A stretch of DNA of 64,000 bases. Source: Roseicella frigidaeris. Its GTDB lineage: Bacteria > Pseudomonadota > Alphaproteobacteria > Acetobacterales > Acetobacteraceae. The DNA lies in the NCBI RefSeq assembly GCF_003258945.1, contig NZ_QLIX01000008.1, positions 62,001 to 126,000 on the forward strand, read 5' to 3'. Every line of letters begins with the position of its first letter. The first letter of the stretch is position 1. The notes under the pieces are model-generated. The model did not search any database and had not been told where the DNA came from. It was given only the letters and a program-made list of their open reading frames with translations. This document shows, in pieces, positions 33,860 to 41,668 of the stretch. A program made the translations under genes and the position numbers.

Positions 33860-34581
33860 GCCGCCTCGGCCGCGAGCGTATCGGCAGCGCCGTGGCGGTT
33901 CGCCGCCGCGCTCGGCTCGCGCAGGACATAGCCGCGGCCCCAGACCGTGCCGATCAGGTTGTCCGCCCCCGCCTGGGCCAGCTTCTTGCGCAGCTTGCAG
34001 ATGAAGACATCGATGATCTTCACCTCGGGCTCGTCCATGCCGCCATAGAGGTGGTTGAGGAAGCCCTCCTTCGTCATCACGACGCCCTTGCGCAGCGTCA
34101 GCAGCTCGAGGATGGCGTATTCCTTGCCCGTCAGGTGGATCTGCCGGCCGTTCACCGTCACCTCGCGGGAGTTGAGGTTCAGCATCAGCGGGCCGGCCGT
34201 CAGGCTCGGCTGCGAGAAGCCCTTGGTCCGGCGGACCACCGCCTGGATGCGGGCGACCAGCTCCTCGCGGTCGAAAGGCTTGGTGATGAAGTCGTCGGCG
34301 CCGACGCTGAAGGCCTTCACCTTCGCCTGCGGCCGGGTCTGGCCCGAGAGCACCAGCACGGGCGTCTCCACCCGGGCCGCCCGGAGCCGGCGCACCACCT
34401 CGTAGCCGTCCATGTCCGGCAGGACCAGATCGAGGACGACGACGTCGTAGTCGTAGAGACGGGCGAGTTCGAGGGCCTCCTCGCCGGTATCGACCGCATC
34501 GACGACCATAGCGGCCGCCTTCAGCAGGGCGACGATGCCGCGAGAGGCGGTGAGATCGTCCTCAACCAAGAGAGCGCGCAT
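33856..34581 (-). CDS. ctrA: Cell cycle response regulator CtrA
   Basis: 241 aa. OmpR-type regulator with a receiver (LLVEDDLTASRGI, phospho-Asp in VVVLDLVLPDMDGYEV, Lys in FITKPFDREELVAR) and a winged-helix DNA-binding domain whose recognition region GGMDEPEVKIIDVFICKLRK is essentially the CtrA hallmark, ending ETVWGRGYVLREP-like (GTVWGRGYVLREP). CtrA controls flagellar, division and chemotaxis genes across alphaproteobacteria. ATG at 34581; the frame is open 10 codons further up. It diverges from fliI; the 167-bp gap between them holds two GANTC sites (34675, 34730), the CcrM methylation target known from ctrA promoters. Confidence 0.94.
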   Translation of the reverse strand: MRALLVEDDLTASRGIVALLKAAAMVVDAVDTGEEALELARLYDYDVVVLDLVLPDMDGYEVVRRLRAARVETPVLVLSGQTRPQAKVKAFSVGADDFITKPFDREELVARIQAVVRRTKGFSQPSLTAGPLMLNLNSREVTVNGRQIHLTGKEYAILELLTLRKGVVMTKEGFLNHLYGGMDEPEVKIIDVFICKLRKKLAQAGADNLIGTVWGRGYVLREPSAAANRHGAADTLAAEAA

Positions 34582-34748
34582 CCTTGGGTTCTCCACACGT
34601 TCCGCGTGCAAAAACTATCATCTCTGCGCGTTGTGTGAAGGAGAAATTCACCCAAAAGTTGTCTTATTTTCCGAGACTCCTGGTTTGAAAGGCGAAGATC
34701 ATTCCTCCTTCCCTGGCAACAGAACCATCGAATCAAGGTCTTGCAAGA
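34582..34748. promoter_or_regulatory. ctrA/fliI divergent control region
   Basis: 167 bp, clearly richer in A+T than the flanks (for example AAAAACTATCATCT and AAGTTGTCTTATTTTCC). Two GANTC sites, GACTC at 34675 and GAATC at 34730, fit possible CcrM-dependent control. I found no full TTAA-N7-TTAA CtrA box, so autoregulation cannot be shown from sequence. Confidence 0.5.
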
Positions 34749-36086
34749 TTGTGGGCGGCCAGGCTGGGGCTTGGGCGCCTCCCGACCGTCGAGAGACACG
34801 GCAGGGTTGTATCGGCCGACAGCGTCTCATTCGTGATCGAGGGTCTCGCACCCTGGCTTGCCCTGGGGTCCAGGCTGGCCCTGTGCGGCGCCGGCGGCAG
34901 CGTGCCGGGGGAGGTGGTGGCCCTGCGCCAGGGCGCTGCCACCGCGCTCGCCTTCGAACCGCCGGAGGGGATCGGCATCGGCACGCCGGCGCGGCTCGCC
35001 ACGCCCGCGACCCTGGCCGTGGATGGGAGCTGGCTCGGCCGGGTGCTCGACCCCCTTGGCCGGCCGATCGATGGCCGTGGCCCGTTGCGCCCGGGGCCGC
35101 GGCCACGGCCGCTGCGCGCGCCGCCGCCCCCCGCCGGTCGGCGCGCCCGGCTCGGCCCGCGGCTCGATCTCGGCGTGCGGGTGCTGGACGCCTTCGCCAC
35201 CTGCCGCCGCGGCCAGCGCCTCGGCCTCTTCGCCGCTTCGGGCGTCGGCAAGTCCACCCTGCTCTCGATGCTGGCGAGCGGCGCCGATTGCGATGTCGCG
35301 GTGCTCGGCCTGGTCGGCGAGCGTGGCCGCGAGCTGCGCGAATTCCTCGAGGACGATCTCGGGCCGGAGGGGATGGCGCGCGCCGTCACCATCTGCGCCA
35401 CCTCGGACAGCTCGGCCCTGATGCGGCGCGAGGCCGCCTATGCCGCGATGACGGTCGCCGAGCATTTCGCGGCCGAGGGCAGGCAGGTGCTGCTGCTGAT
35501 CGACAGCATCACGCGCTTCGCCATGGCGCTGCGCGAGATCGGCCTCGCCGCCGGGGAGCCGCCGGCGACCCGCGGCTACACGCCGGGCGTCTTCGCCGAG
35601 CTGCCGCGGCTGCTGGAACGCGCTGGGCCGCGGGAGGAGGGCAATCCCGGCGCCATCACCGGCCTCTTCACCGTGCTGGTGGAGGGCGACGACCATGACG
35701 AGCCGGTGGCGGATGCGGTGCGCGGCATCCTCGATGGGCATGTGGTGCTCGACCGGCGCATCGGCGAGGCGGGGCGCTATCCGGCGGTCGATGTGCTGCG
35801 CAGCCTGTCGCGCACCGTGCCCGGCTGCCTCACGGGGGAGGAGCGGGCGCTGATGCAGCGCGCCCGGCGCATCCTGGCGCTGCAGGCGGAGATGGCGGAT
35901 CTGGTCCGTCTCGGCGCCTATCGGGCCGGGACCGATCCGGCGGTGGACGAGGCGATCCGCCTGGCGCCGCGGATCGAGGCGATGCTGGCGCAGGGCAAGG
36001 GCGAGCGTGGCAGCATCGGCTCCGCCTTCGCGGCCCTGGCCGCGGCCCTGGACGGGGCGGAGGCGGGACCGGGCGATGGCGCGTGA
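34749..36086 (+). CDS. fliI: Flagellum-specific export ATPase FliI
   Basis: 445 aa. F1-beta-like ATPase that energises flagellar type III export. N-terminal barrel (LPTVERHGRVVSADSVSFVI), Walker A LFAASGVGKSTLLSM, Walker B VLLLIDSITRFAMALRE, and GEPPATRGYTPGVFAELPRL are typical, as is RYPAVDVLRSLSRTVP. A proline/arginine-rich insertion (PLRPGPRPRPLRAPPPPA) sits before the ATPase domain. The start is TTG at 34749; no ATG or GTG fits upstream of the conserved barrel, though a rare ATT at 34701 is in frame. Confidence 0.93.
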   Translation: MWAARLGLGRLPTVERHGRVVSADSVSFVIEGLAPWLALGSRLALCGAGGSVPGEVVALRQGAATALAFEPPEGIGIGTPARLATPATLAVDGSWLGRVLDPLGRPIDGRGPLRPGPRPRPLRAPPPPAGRRARLGPRLDLGVRVLDAFATCRRGQRLGLFAASGVGKSTLLSMLASGADCDVAVLGLVGERGRELREFLEDDLGPEGMARAVTICATSDSSALMRREAAYAAMTVAEHFAAEGRQVLLLIDSITRFAMALREIGLAAGEPPATRGYTPGVFAELPRLLERAGPREEGNPGAITGLFTVLVEGDDHDEPVADAVRGILDGHVVLDRRIGEAGRYPAVDVLRSLSRTVPGCLTGEERALMQRARRILALQAEMADLVRLGAYRAGTDPAVDEAIRLAPRIEAMLAQGKGERGSIGSAFAALAAALDGAEAGPGDGA

Positions 36087-36486
36087 CGGGCTGGGCGCGC
36101 TGGCGCGGCTGCGGCGGCTGGAGGTGGCCGAGGCGAAGCGACGGATGGCGCTGATGCTGGCGCAGGAGGCGGCGGCGGCGGAACGCCTCGCCGGGGCCAG
36201 CGCCGCGCTGCGGGCGGAGGCCGCGGCCGATGCGACGGACTGGCGCCTCTGGCTGCCGCGCGGCCTGGCGGAGCGCGATCGTGCCGCCCTGGCGCGGGAC
36301 CAGGCGGCGGCGCGGCGCGACCAGGCGCGGGAGGCGCTCGCCGAGGCCCGAGCGGCCGAGCGGGCGGTCGAGCTGCTGCGCGAGCAGCAGGCGGCGGCGG
36401 CGCGGCGGTGCGCGGCGCGGCGGGCGCAGGCGCTGCTGGACGATGCGGCGCAGCGCCGCCGGCCCGGCGAGGCGCCGGGTCCATGA
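36076..36486 (+). CDS. fliJ: FliJ-like flagellar export chaperone
   Basis: 136 aa, almost entirely charged, alanine-rich helix (LGALARLRRLEVAEAKRRMA through RAAERAVELLREQQAAAARR), predicted as a two-stranded coiled coil. That shape, the length and the 11-bp overlap with fliI identify it as FliJ, the stalk-like partner of the FliI ring; sequence identity in this family is low. No other flagellar genes are in the window. Confidence 0.75.
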   Translation: MARDGLGALARLRRLEVAEAKRRMALMLAQEAAAAERLAGASAALRAEAAADATDWRLWLPRGLAERDRAALARDQAAARRDQAREALAEARAAERAVELLREQQAAAARRCAARRAQALLDDAAQRRRPGEAPGP

Positions 36487-36582
36487 CGGGGCGGCGACAA
36501 CGCCCCCCTGGCAGCGGCGTTGCCTGTCCTGCGTGATCGAGCGCCGCCGAGGCGGCGCCCGGGAGGCGAGGGAGGTCAGGCC

Positions 36583-36894
36583 ATGCGATGGCTTCGGACG
36601 GGCTGGATGGGGATCGCGCTGGCAGCCCTGCCAGGCGTATCGGCCCTGGCGCAGCGCGACCCGCAGGCGGTGCCGGAGCGGATCGGCCCGGTCTGGGATC
36701 ACCGCGAGCACCAGCCCAACCCGGCCGAGATCGAGGCCCGGGCGCGGGCCCGGGGCCTCGCGGAACAGCCACGGGACCGCGAGGCCCGGGATGTCGAGGC
36801 CCAGGATGTCGACAGGATCTTCCGCGACCTGACCGGCAGCGATCCCGCGGCACAGCCGCAATCGACCCGGATGCGGGATTCCGACCGGCGCTGA
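36583..36894 (+). CDS. Secreted protein with R-[DE]-LTGSDP motif (tandem copy 1)
   Basis: 103 aa. Signal peptide (GWMGIALAALPGVSALA, cleavage before Q), then a charged, mostly disordered chain rich in Arg, Glu and Pro. Near the end VDRIFRDLTGSDPAAQP matches VDQLYRELTGSDPNAPA of the next gene, and both have an Arg/Asp-rich middle (RDREARDVEAQD versus VRDREQAVGVAPD). The pair looks like an ancient tandem duplication. Family unknown; it lies 96 bp downstream of fliJ and may be transcribed with it, which would suggest a periplasmic role, but this is inference. Confidence 0.65.
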   Translation: MRWLRTGWMGIALAALPGVSALAQRDPQAVPERIGPVWDHREHQPNPAEIEARARARGLAEQPRDREARDVEAQDVDRIFRDLTGSDPAAQPQSTRMRDSDRR

Positions 36895-36969
36895 CCGCCG
36901 CGCCGCGCAGCCGCCGGTTGTGCGGGCCGCCGCCTTGCCCGCATGCTGCGGCCTCGACGGAGGTGTCCG

Positions 36970-37251
36970 ATGCGCGCCCGATCTGCCGTTGCCCTGCTGA
37001 CCATGCTGGCCCTGGGGGGAGGCGCCGCGGCGCAGCCCGCGGCCGGCACCCAGCCCCTCGACAACCGGGAGCCGCGGCCCGGCCAGGTGCGGGACCGCGA
37101 GCAGGCCGTCGGCGTCGCGCCGGACCGGCAGCAGAGCCGCAAGGAGGGGCAGACGGTGGATCAGCTCTACCGCGAGCTCACCGGCTCCGATCCCAACGCG
37201 CCCGCCAAACCACGCCCGGCGCCGCAGGACCGGCCGGCGCCGGCGCGCTGA
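36970..37251 (+). CDS. Secreted protein with R-[DE]-LTGSDP motif (tandem copy 2)
   Basis: 93 aa from the ATG at 36970. Signal peptide (SAVALLTMLALGGGAAA, cleavage before Q), then short charged disordered chain and the motif DQLYRELTGSDP near the C terminus, followed by a Pro-rich tail. Paralogous to the gene 75 bp upstream. Conserved Y/F-R-[DE]-L-T-G-S-D-P in two otherwise diverged proteins suggests a binding peptide. No family is recognised. Confidence 0.65.
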   Translation: MRARSAVALLTMLALGGGAAAQPAAGTQPLDNREPRPGQVRDREQAVGVAPDRQQSRKEGQTVDQLYRELTGSDPNAPAKPRPAPQDRPAPAR

Positions 37252-37284
37252 GCCGGCCCCCGCGGCGCGCGTGCGCCGCGCCGC

Positions 37285-38388
37285 CTATTCGGCCGCGAGC
37301 ACGCCGCGGCGGATCTGGTCGAGCTCGATGCTCTCGAAGAGGGCGCGGAAATTGCCCTCGCCGAAGCCCTGGTCGCCCTTGCGCTGGATGAGCTCGAAGA
37401 AGATCGGGCCGATGACGGTGCCGGTGAAGATCTGCAGCAGCCGCCCGCCTTCGGGCGTCGGCGCGCCATCGGTGAGGATGCGGTTCCTCGCCAGCCGGGC
37501 GATCTCCTCCGGCGCCAGGTCGGGCATGCGCCGCGGCAGCAGCTCGTAATAGGTGTCGGGCGTGTCCATGAAGGCGATGCCGGCCGCCCGCATCCCCTCG
37601 ACGCTGGCGAAGATGTCCCGGGTGCCGAGGGCGATGTGCTGGATGCCCTCGCCACCATAGGCGCGGAGGTATTCCTCGATCTGCGACTTGTCGTCGCTGC
37701 TCTCGTTGATCGGGATGCGGATCTGGCCGCAGGGCGAGGTCAGCGCGCGGGACTTCAGCCCGGTCAGCTTGCCCTCGATGTCGAAGTAGCGGATCTCGCG
37801 GAAATTGAAGAGCTTCTCGTAGAACTGCCACCAGACATCCATGCGCCCGCGATGGACGTTGTGGGTGAGGTGGTCGATCACCGTGATGCCCTGGCCCTGC
37901 GGCCGCGCCTCGGCGCCCTCGATCCAGCGGAAGTCGATGTCGTAGATGCTGCCGCGCGGCCCGTAGCGGTCGACGAAATAGAGCAGCGAGCCGCCGATGC
38001 CCTCGATCGCCGGGATGTTCAGCTCCATCGGGCCGAGCTTGCCGGTGACCGGCCTGGCGCCGAGGGCGATGGCGCGCCGGTAGGCGGCGGCGGCATCGGC
38101 CACCCGGAAGGCCATGGCGCAGGCCGAAGGGCCGTGCACGCGCTGGAAGGCGCTGGAGAAGCTTTCCGGCTCGGCATTCAGGATGAAGTTCACGTCGCCC
38201 TGGCGCCAGAGCGTCACCTGCTTGCTGCGATGCCGCGCCACGGCGGCGAAGCCGAGGCGCGCGAAGAGCGCCTCCAGCGCCGGCAGGTCGGGGCCGGTGA
38301 ACTCGACGAACTCGAAGCCGTCGGTGCCCATCGGGTTGGCATCGGAGACGATGCCGGCCAGCGGGGTGCGATCGGGCGGGATGTCCAT
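37285..38388 (-). CDS. hpd: 4-Hydroxyphenylpyruvate dioxygenase
   Basis: 367 aa. Converts 4-hydroxyphenylpyruvate to homogentisate in tyrosine breakdown. Two glyoxalase-like halves; the three iron ligands are His in VIDHLTHNVHRG, His in GIQHIALGTRD and Glu in IFFELIQRKGDQGFGEGNF. DTYYELLPRR and GGRLLQIFT are further family motifs. Start at ATG 38388. It follows phhA on the same strand, 67 bp away, forming a two-step Phe/Tyr catabolic unit with a transaminase supplied elsewhere. Confidence 0.95.
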   Translation of the reverse strand: MDIPPDRTPLAGIVSDANPMGTDGFEFVEFTGPDLPALEALFARLGFAAVARHRSKQVTLWRQGDVNFILNAEPESFSSAFQRVHGPSACAMAFRVADAAAAYRRAIALGARPVTGKLGPMELNIPAIEGIGGSLLYFVDRYGPRGSIYDIDFRWIEGAEARPQGQGITVIDHLTHNVHRGRMDVWWQFYEKLFNFREIRYFDIEGKLTGLKSRALTSPCGQIRIPINESSDDKSQIEEYLRAYGGEGIQHIALGTRDIFASVEGMRAAGIAFMDTPDTYYELLPRRMPDLAPEEIARLARNRILTDGAPTPEGGRLLQIFTGTVIGPIFFELIQRKGDQGFGEGNFRALFESIELDQIRRGVLAAE

Positions 38389-38455
38389 GGGGCGTCTCCT
38401 CCGTGTCGATGCGTGCCGGCGCTGCCCGGGGCAGGCCGGATGGGTCGGGGGTGTC

Positions 38456-39292
38456 TCAGGCGGCCGGCTGGTCCTCGGGCGCCGCCGCGCCGGGCGGGAT
38501 CGGCGCCGCGTCGCGCGCCTCGGCGAGGAGCGCGGGCAGCCGCGGCATCGCCGCGAAGAGCTCGGCATAGCGCTCGATGACGAAATAGGTCGGTTGCAGA
38601 TCGTCGATGAAGTAGTCGCTGCGCAGCACCCGGCGGGGATCGAAGCGCAGCCGCCGCGGCGTCGCCGCGGTGGTGGCGTGCACCGTCTCGGCCGAGGAGC
38701 TCAGGATGCCGGCGCCATAGGCGCGGATCTGGCCCGCCTCGCGGATGAGGCCGAACTCGACCATGTGCCAGTAGAGCCGGGCGAGCGGCTTCAGCGCGCC
38801 GAGCCGCGCCGCGACCTCGCCCATCCGGCCATAGGCTTCCAGGAAATCGGCGAAGTCGGGCTGGGTCAGCAGCGGCACGTGGCCGAAGGCGTCGTGGAAG
38901 ATGTCGGGCTCGACCACGTAGTCGAGCTCCTCGGGCCGGCGGATCCAGCGCGTCACCGGGAAGCGCCTCGCGGCGAGATGGGCGAAGAAGGCGGCGTCGG
39001 GGATGAGCCCCGGCACCGCGACCAGCGTCCAGCCGGTGGCGGCCCGGAGCCGGCCGGAGGTCAGGGCGAAATCGGGGATGCCGGCGGCGAAGTCGAGCTG
39101 CGCCAGGCCGTTGCGATAGGCCGCCGCGGCATGCCGCGGCAGCAGCCCTGCCTGGCGGGCCTGGAGCGTGCGCCAGGTGGCGTGGTCGGCCTCGGTGTAG
39201 TCGCCCCAGCGCTGCGGCAGGGTGAAGTCCGGCCGGGCCGCGGCATAGTCGCCGCGCAGTCCGGCGGGCAGGTCCCAGAGGCTCCCTTCCAT
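38456..39292 (-). CDS. phhA: Phenylalanine 4-monooxygenase
   Basis: 278 aa, the size of bacterial single-domain enzymes. Makes tyrosine from phenylalanine with tetrahydropterin and oxygen. Iron ligands: two His in PDIFHDAFGHVPLL and the Glu in YWHMVEFGLI. Also RPEELDYVVEPD and GAGILSSSAETVHA. First gene of the phhA-hpd pair; an AsnC-type regulator diverges from it 114 bp away and probably controls it. Confidence 0.95.
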   Translation of the reverse strand: MEGSLWDLPAGLRGDYAAARPDFTLPQRWGDYTEADHATWRTLQARQAGLLPRHAAAAYRNGLAQLDFAAGIPDFALTSGRLRAATGWTLVAVPGLIPDAAFFAHLAARRFPVTRWIRRPEELDYVVEPDIFHDAFGHVPLLTQPDFADFLEAYGRMGEVAARLGALKPLARLYWHMVEFGLIREAGQIRAYGAGILSSSAETVHATTAATPRRLRFDPRRVLRSDYFIDDLQPTYFVIERYAELFAAMPRLPALLAEARDAAPIPPGAAAPEDQPAA

Positions 39293-39406
39293 CTCGGCCG
39301 CTCCCCGTATCGCAGCAAGAATGCCGCAAGGGCCGGAGGGGTTTTCGGCGATTTTTGGTCCGCTCCGGGTTAGGCTTGGAGGAAATCACCAAAGAGTAGC
39401 CCAGCC

Positions 39407-39880
39407 ATGGCGAAATCCGCCATCGACCTCGATGCCATCGACCGCCGCATCCTGCGCGCGCTGCAACGCGACGGCCGCCTGCCGGTGGTGGCGCTGGCCG
39501 AGCAGGTGGGGCTGTCGCCGACGCCCTGCCAGCGCCGCCTGCGGCGGCTGGAGGAGGCCGGGGTCATCACCCGCTACGCGGCGCTGCTCGATCCCGCGCG
39601 CCTCGGCCTGCCGTTGCAGGCCTTCGTCATGGTCGCGCTCGAGAGCCATGCCGAGGAGGTGGTGGCGCGCTTCCACAAGGCGCTGGCCGAGCGGCCGGAG
39701 GTGCTCGCCGCCTATGCGATGAGCGGCGAGATGGACTACCTGCTGCACGTCCTGGCGGCGGATTTCGAGGCCTATGCCGAATTCGCCCTGAAGGCGCTGC
39801 TGCGGATGCCCGGCGTGAAGGAGACCCGCAGCTCCTTCGTGCTCACCGCCCTGAAGCCGCCGGGCGACGTGCCGGTGTAG
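39407..39880 (+). CDS. Lrp/AsnC family regulator, probable control of Phe/Tyr catabolism
   Basis: 157 aa. Helix-turn-helix (AIDRRILRALQRDGRLPVVA; LSPTPCQRRLRRLEEAGVIT) plus ligand-binding domain (YAMSGEMDYLLHVLAADFEA; LRMPGVKETRSSFVLTALK). The divergent position next to phhA-hpd suggests it senses an aromatic amino acid and controls the pair; this is by context only. The shared 114-bp gap contains GGGGTTTTCGGCGATTTTTGG, the only A+T-rich part. Confidence 0.9.
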   Translation: MAKSAIDLDAIDRRILRALQRDGRLPVVALAEQVGLSPTPCQRRLRRLEEAGVITRYAALLDPARLGLPLQAFVMVALESHAEEVVARFHKALAERPEVLAAYAMSGEMDYLLHVLAADFEAYAEFALKALLRMPGVKETRSSFVLTALKPPGDVPV

Positions 39881-39930
39881 CGGCGGCCGGCGGGGCGGTG
39901 CGGGCCGTGCCGGCGCGGCGCGCTGCGGCG

Positions 39931-41406
39931 TCAGCCGCCGGCGACGTGCACGCCCGGGCGGCGCCCGGCATTCCACCGGCCGTCGATCGCCCGTTCGATC
40001 TGCGCCGCGAGCTGCAGCAGCAACCCGTCATTGGCCTGGCGCGCCTGCGCCTGGATGCCGAGCGGCAGGCCGTTCTCCTGCGCCGCGAGCGGCAGGGAGA
40101 TGGCCGGGATCCCGCACAGATTGGCCAGCGGCGTGTAGGCGAACTGGCGCCAGAGAGTGCCGAACCAGTCCTGCACCGAGGGGTTGTCGCTGGTCGTCAG
40201 GTATTCGGTGGTGCCGGAGAGGGGCGTCGGCAGGGCGGTGATCGGGGTCAGGATGATGTCCCAATCCTCGAAGAAGGCGCCGAACCCGCGCGAGGTGGTG
40301 TTGAACACCGCCTGCATCTGCGCCCGCTCGGTGTAGGACATGCCGATCCCGGCTTCCCAGATCCTGATGTTGATCGGCTCGATCAGGCCCTCGGGCGGCC
40401 GGTCGAGCCCGCGCGGCGCCAGGAGGTTGGCGATGGTCTGCGCGAAATTGCTGATGTAGCAGCGCGTCTGCGCCGCGAAGGCGGCACGGAAGTCGATGGC
40501 GGGCAGCGCCCAGTCCACCCTGTGGCCCAGGCCTTCGAGGAAGCGGCCGACCCGCTCCAGCTCCGCCACGAAATGCGGGGTGGCGCGGTAATCGCCCCAT
40601 TCATGCGACAGCGCGATGCGCAGCCGGGGCGGATCGCGCTGGATGAGCGCGGCATAGGGCTCGGCCGCGGTCCAGTAGGGCATGAACTCGCCCGGCGCGC
40701 CGCCGCGGCAGGCATCGACGAACACCGCCGTGTCGCGCACGCTGCGGCTGTGGCAGCCCTGGATGGAGACCAGCCCCGTGAGGTCCGAGGCGGCGGGCGC
40801 GATGGAGAAGACGCCGCGCGACACCTTCAGCCCGATATTGCCGCAGGCCCCGGCCGGGATGCGGATGGAGCCGCCGCCATCCGTGGCGTGCGAGATCGGC
40901 AGCACCCCGGCCGCCACCATGGCCGCCGTGCCGGCGGAGGAGCCGTTGGTGGTGTAGTCCGCGTTCCACGGGTTGCGCGTGACATAGACGGCGGGATTGT
41001 CGGCGGCGCTGCAGCAGCCGAATTCGGGCGTGGTGCTGCGGCCGAGGATGTTCAGCCCGGCCTCGCGGATCCGCCCCGTCAGGTGGCTGTCCGCCGCGGC
41101 GCGGTTGCCCCGCATGAACAGCGAGCCCATCTCCTGCAGCCGCCCCCTGAGGGTCGGGCCGAGATCCTTCATCAGGTAGGGGACCCCGGCGAAGGCGCCA
41201 TCGGGGTTCATGCCGTCCCGCAAGGGATCGGCGACGACATCCTCGAAGACCTCGACGACGGCGCTGAGGACCGGGTTGGTCCTGGCGATGCCGGCGGCGG
41301 CCTGGGCCGCCAGCTCGGCCGGCGTCACCTGCCCGTCGCGGACCAGGGCCGCCAGCCCCACGGCATCCTGTCCCGCCCACTCGTCCCAGCTCATCGCCAA
41401 TGTCAT
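39931..41406 (-). CDS. Amidase signature family hydrolase
   Basis: 491 aa. The Ser-cisSer-Lys triad can be placed: Lys in GVPYLMKDLGP, cis-Ser in TTNGSSAGTAAMVAAG, nucleophile Ser in ATDGGGSIRIPAGACG. The glycine-serine signature is slightly altered (SSAGT rather than SSGGS). C-terminal LANLCGIPAISLPLA and GLPLGIQAQA are typical. Substrate unknown (amide, aryl amide or acyl amide). It is divergent from an MmgE/PrpD gene and a cyclase gene, so the three may serve one catabolic route. Confidence 0.9.
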   Translation of the reverse strand: MTLAMSWDEWAGQDAVGLAALVRDGQVTPAELAAQAAAGIARTNPVLSAVVEVFEDVVADPLRDGMNPDGAFAGVPYLMKDLGPTLRGRLQEMGSLFMRGNRAAADSHLTGRIREAGLNILGRSTTPEFGCCSAADNPAVYVTRNPWNADYTTNGSSAGTAAMVAAGVLPISHATDGGGSIRIPAGACGNIGLKVSRGVFSIAPAASDLTGLVSIQGCHSRSVRDTAVFVDACRGGAPGEFMPYWTAAEPYAALIQRDPPRLRIALSHEWGDYRATPHFVAELERVGRFLEGLGHRVDWALPAIDFRAAFAAQTRCYISNFAQTIANLLAPRGLDRPPEGLIEPINIRIWEAGIGMSYTERAQMQAVFNTTSRGFGAFFEDWDIILTPITALPTPLSGTTEYLTTSDNPSVQDWFGTLWRQFAYTPLANLCGIPAISLPLAAQENGLPLGIQAQARQANDGLLLQLAAQIERAIDGRWNAGRRPGVHVAGG

Positions 41407-41435
41407 GTCGCGCGCCTGCCTCGATTGAAGGTCGA

Positions 41436-41505
41436 GCCTAGAGCGTGATCGCCTCGGGTGGAATCACCGAAGGCGCGCGACACGCGATCCAACAGGGGGA
41501 TGGTC
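41436..41505 (+). repeat. R2 repeat, full copy c
   Basis: CCTAGAGCGTGATCGCCTCG, GGTGGAATCACCGAAGGCG, CGCGACACGCGATCCAACAG. Lies in the 262-bp gap between the divergent amidase and MmgE/PrpD genes, so it is upstream of both rather than at a gene end, unlike the copy at 43872. Confidence 0.75.
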
Positions 41506-41668
41506 GGGCCTCTCGAACCGCGTCGAGGGGCGGGCCGCGCCGGACGGCAGCGGGCCTCATCCGCAACGATGCGGGCGACGGGCTGGCCGTGGCCCCGGAA
41601 TGGCCCGATCCTGCGCAGGGCGGCCGGCGCCTGTCCGGAGATCGCCGTCGAGCAGCAAGGACCACGAC

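Noticed and set aside
34582-34748. CtrA binding box (TTAA-N7-TTAA)
   Set aside because: No full or near-full match was found in the region despite its higher A+T content.
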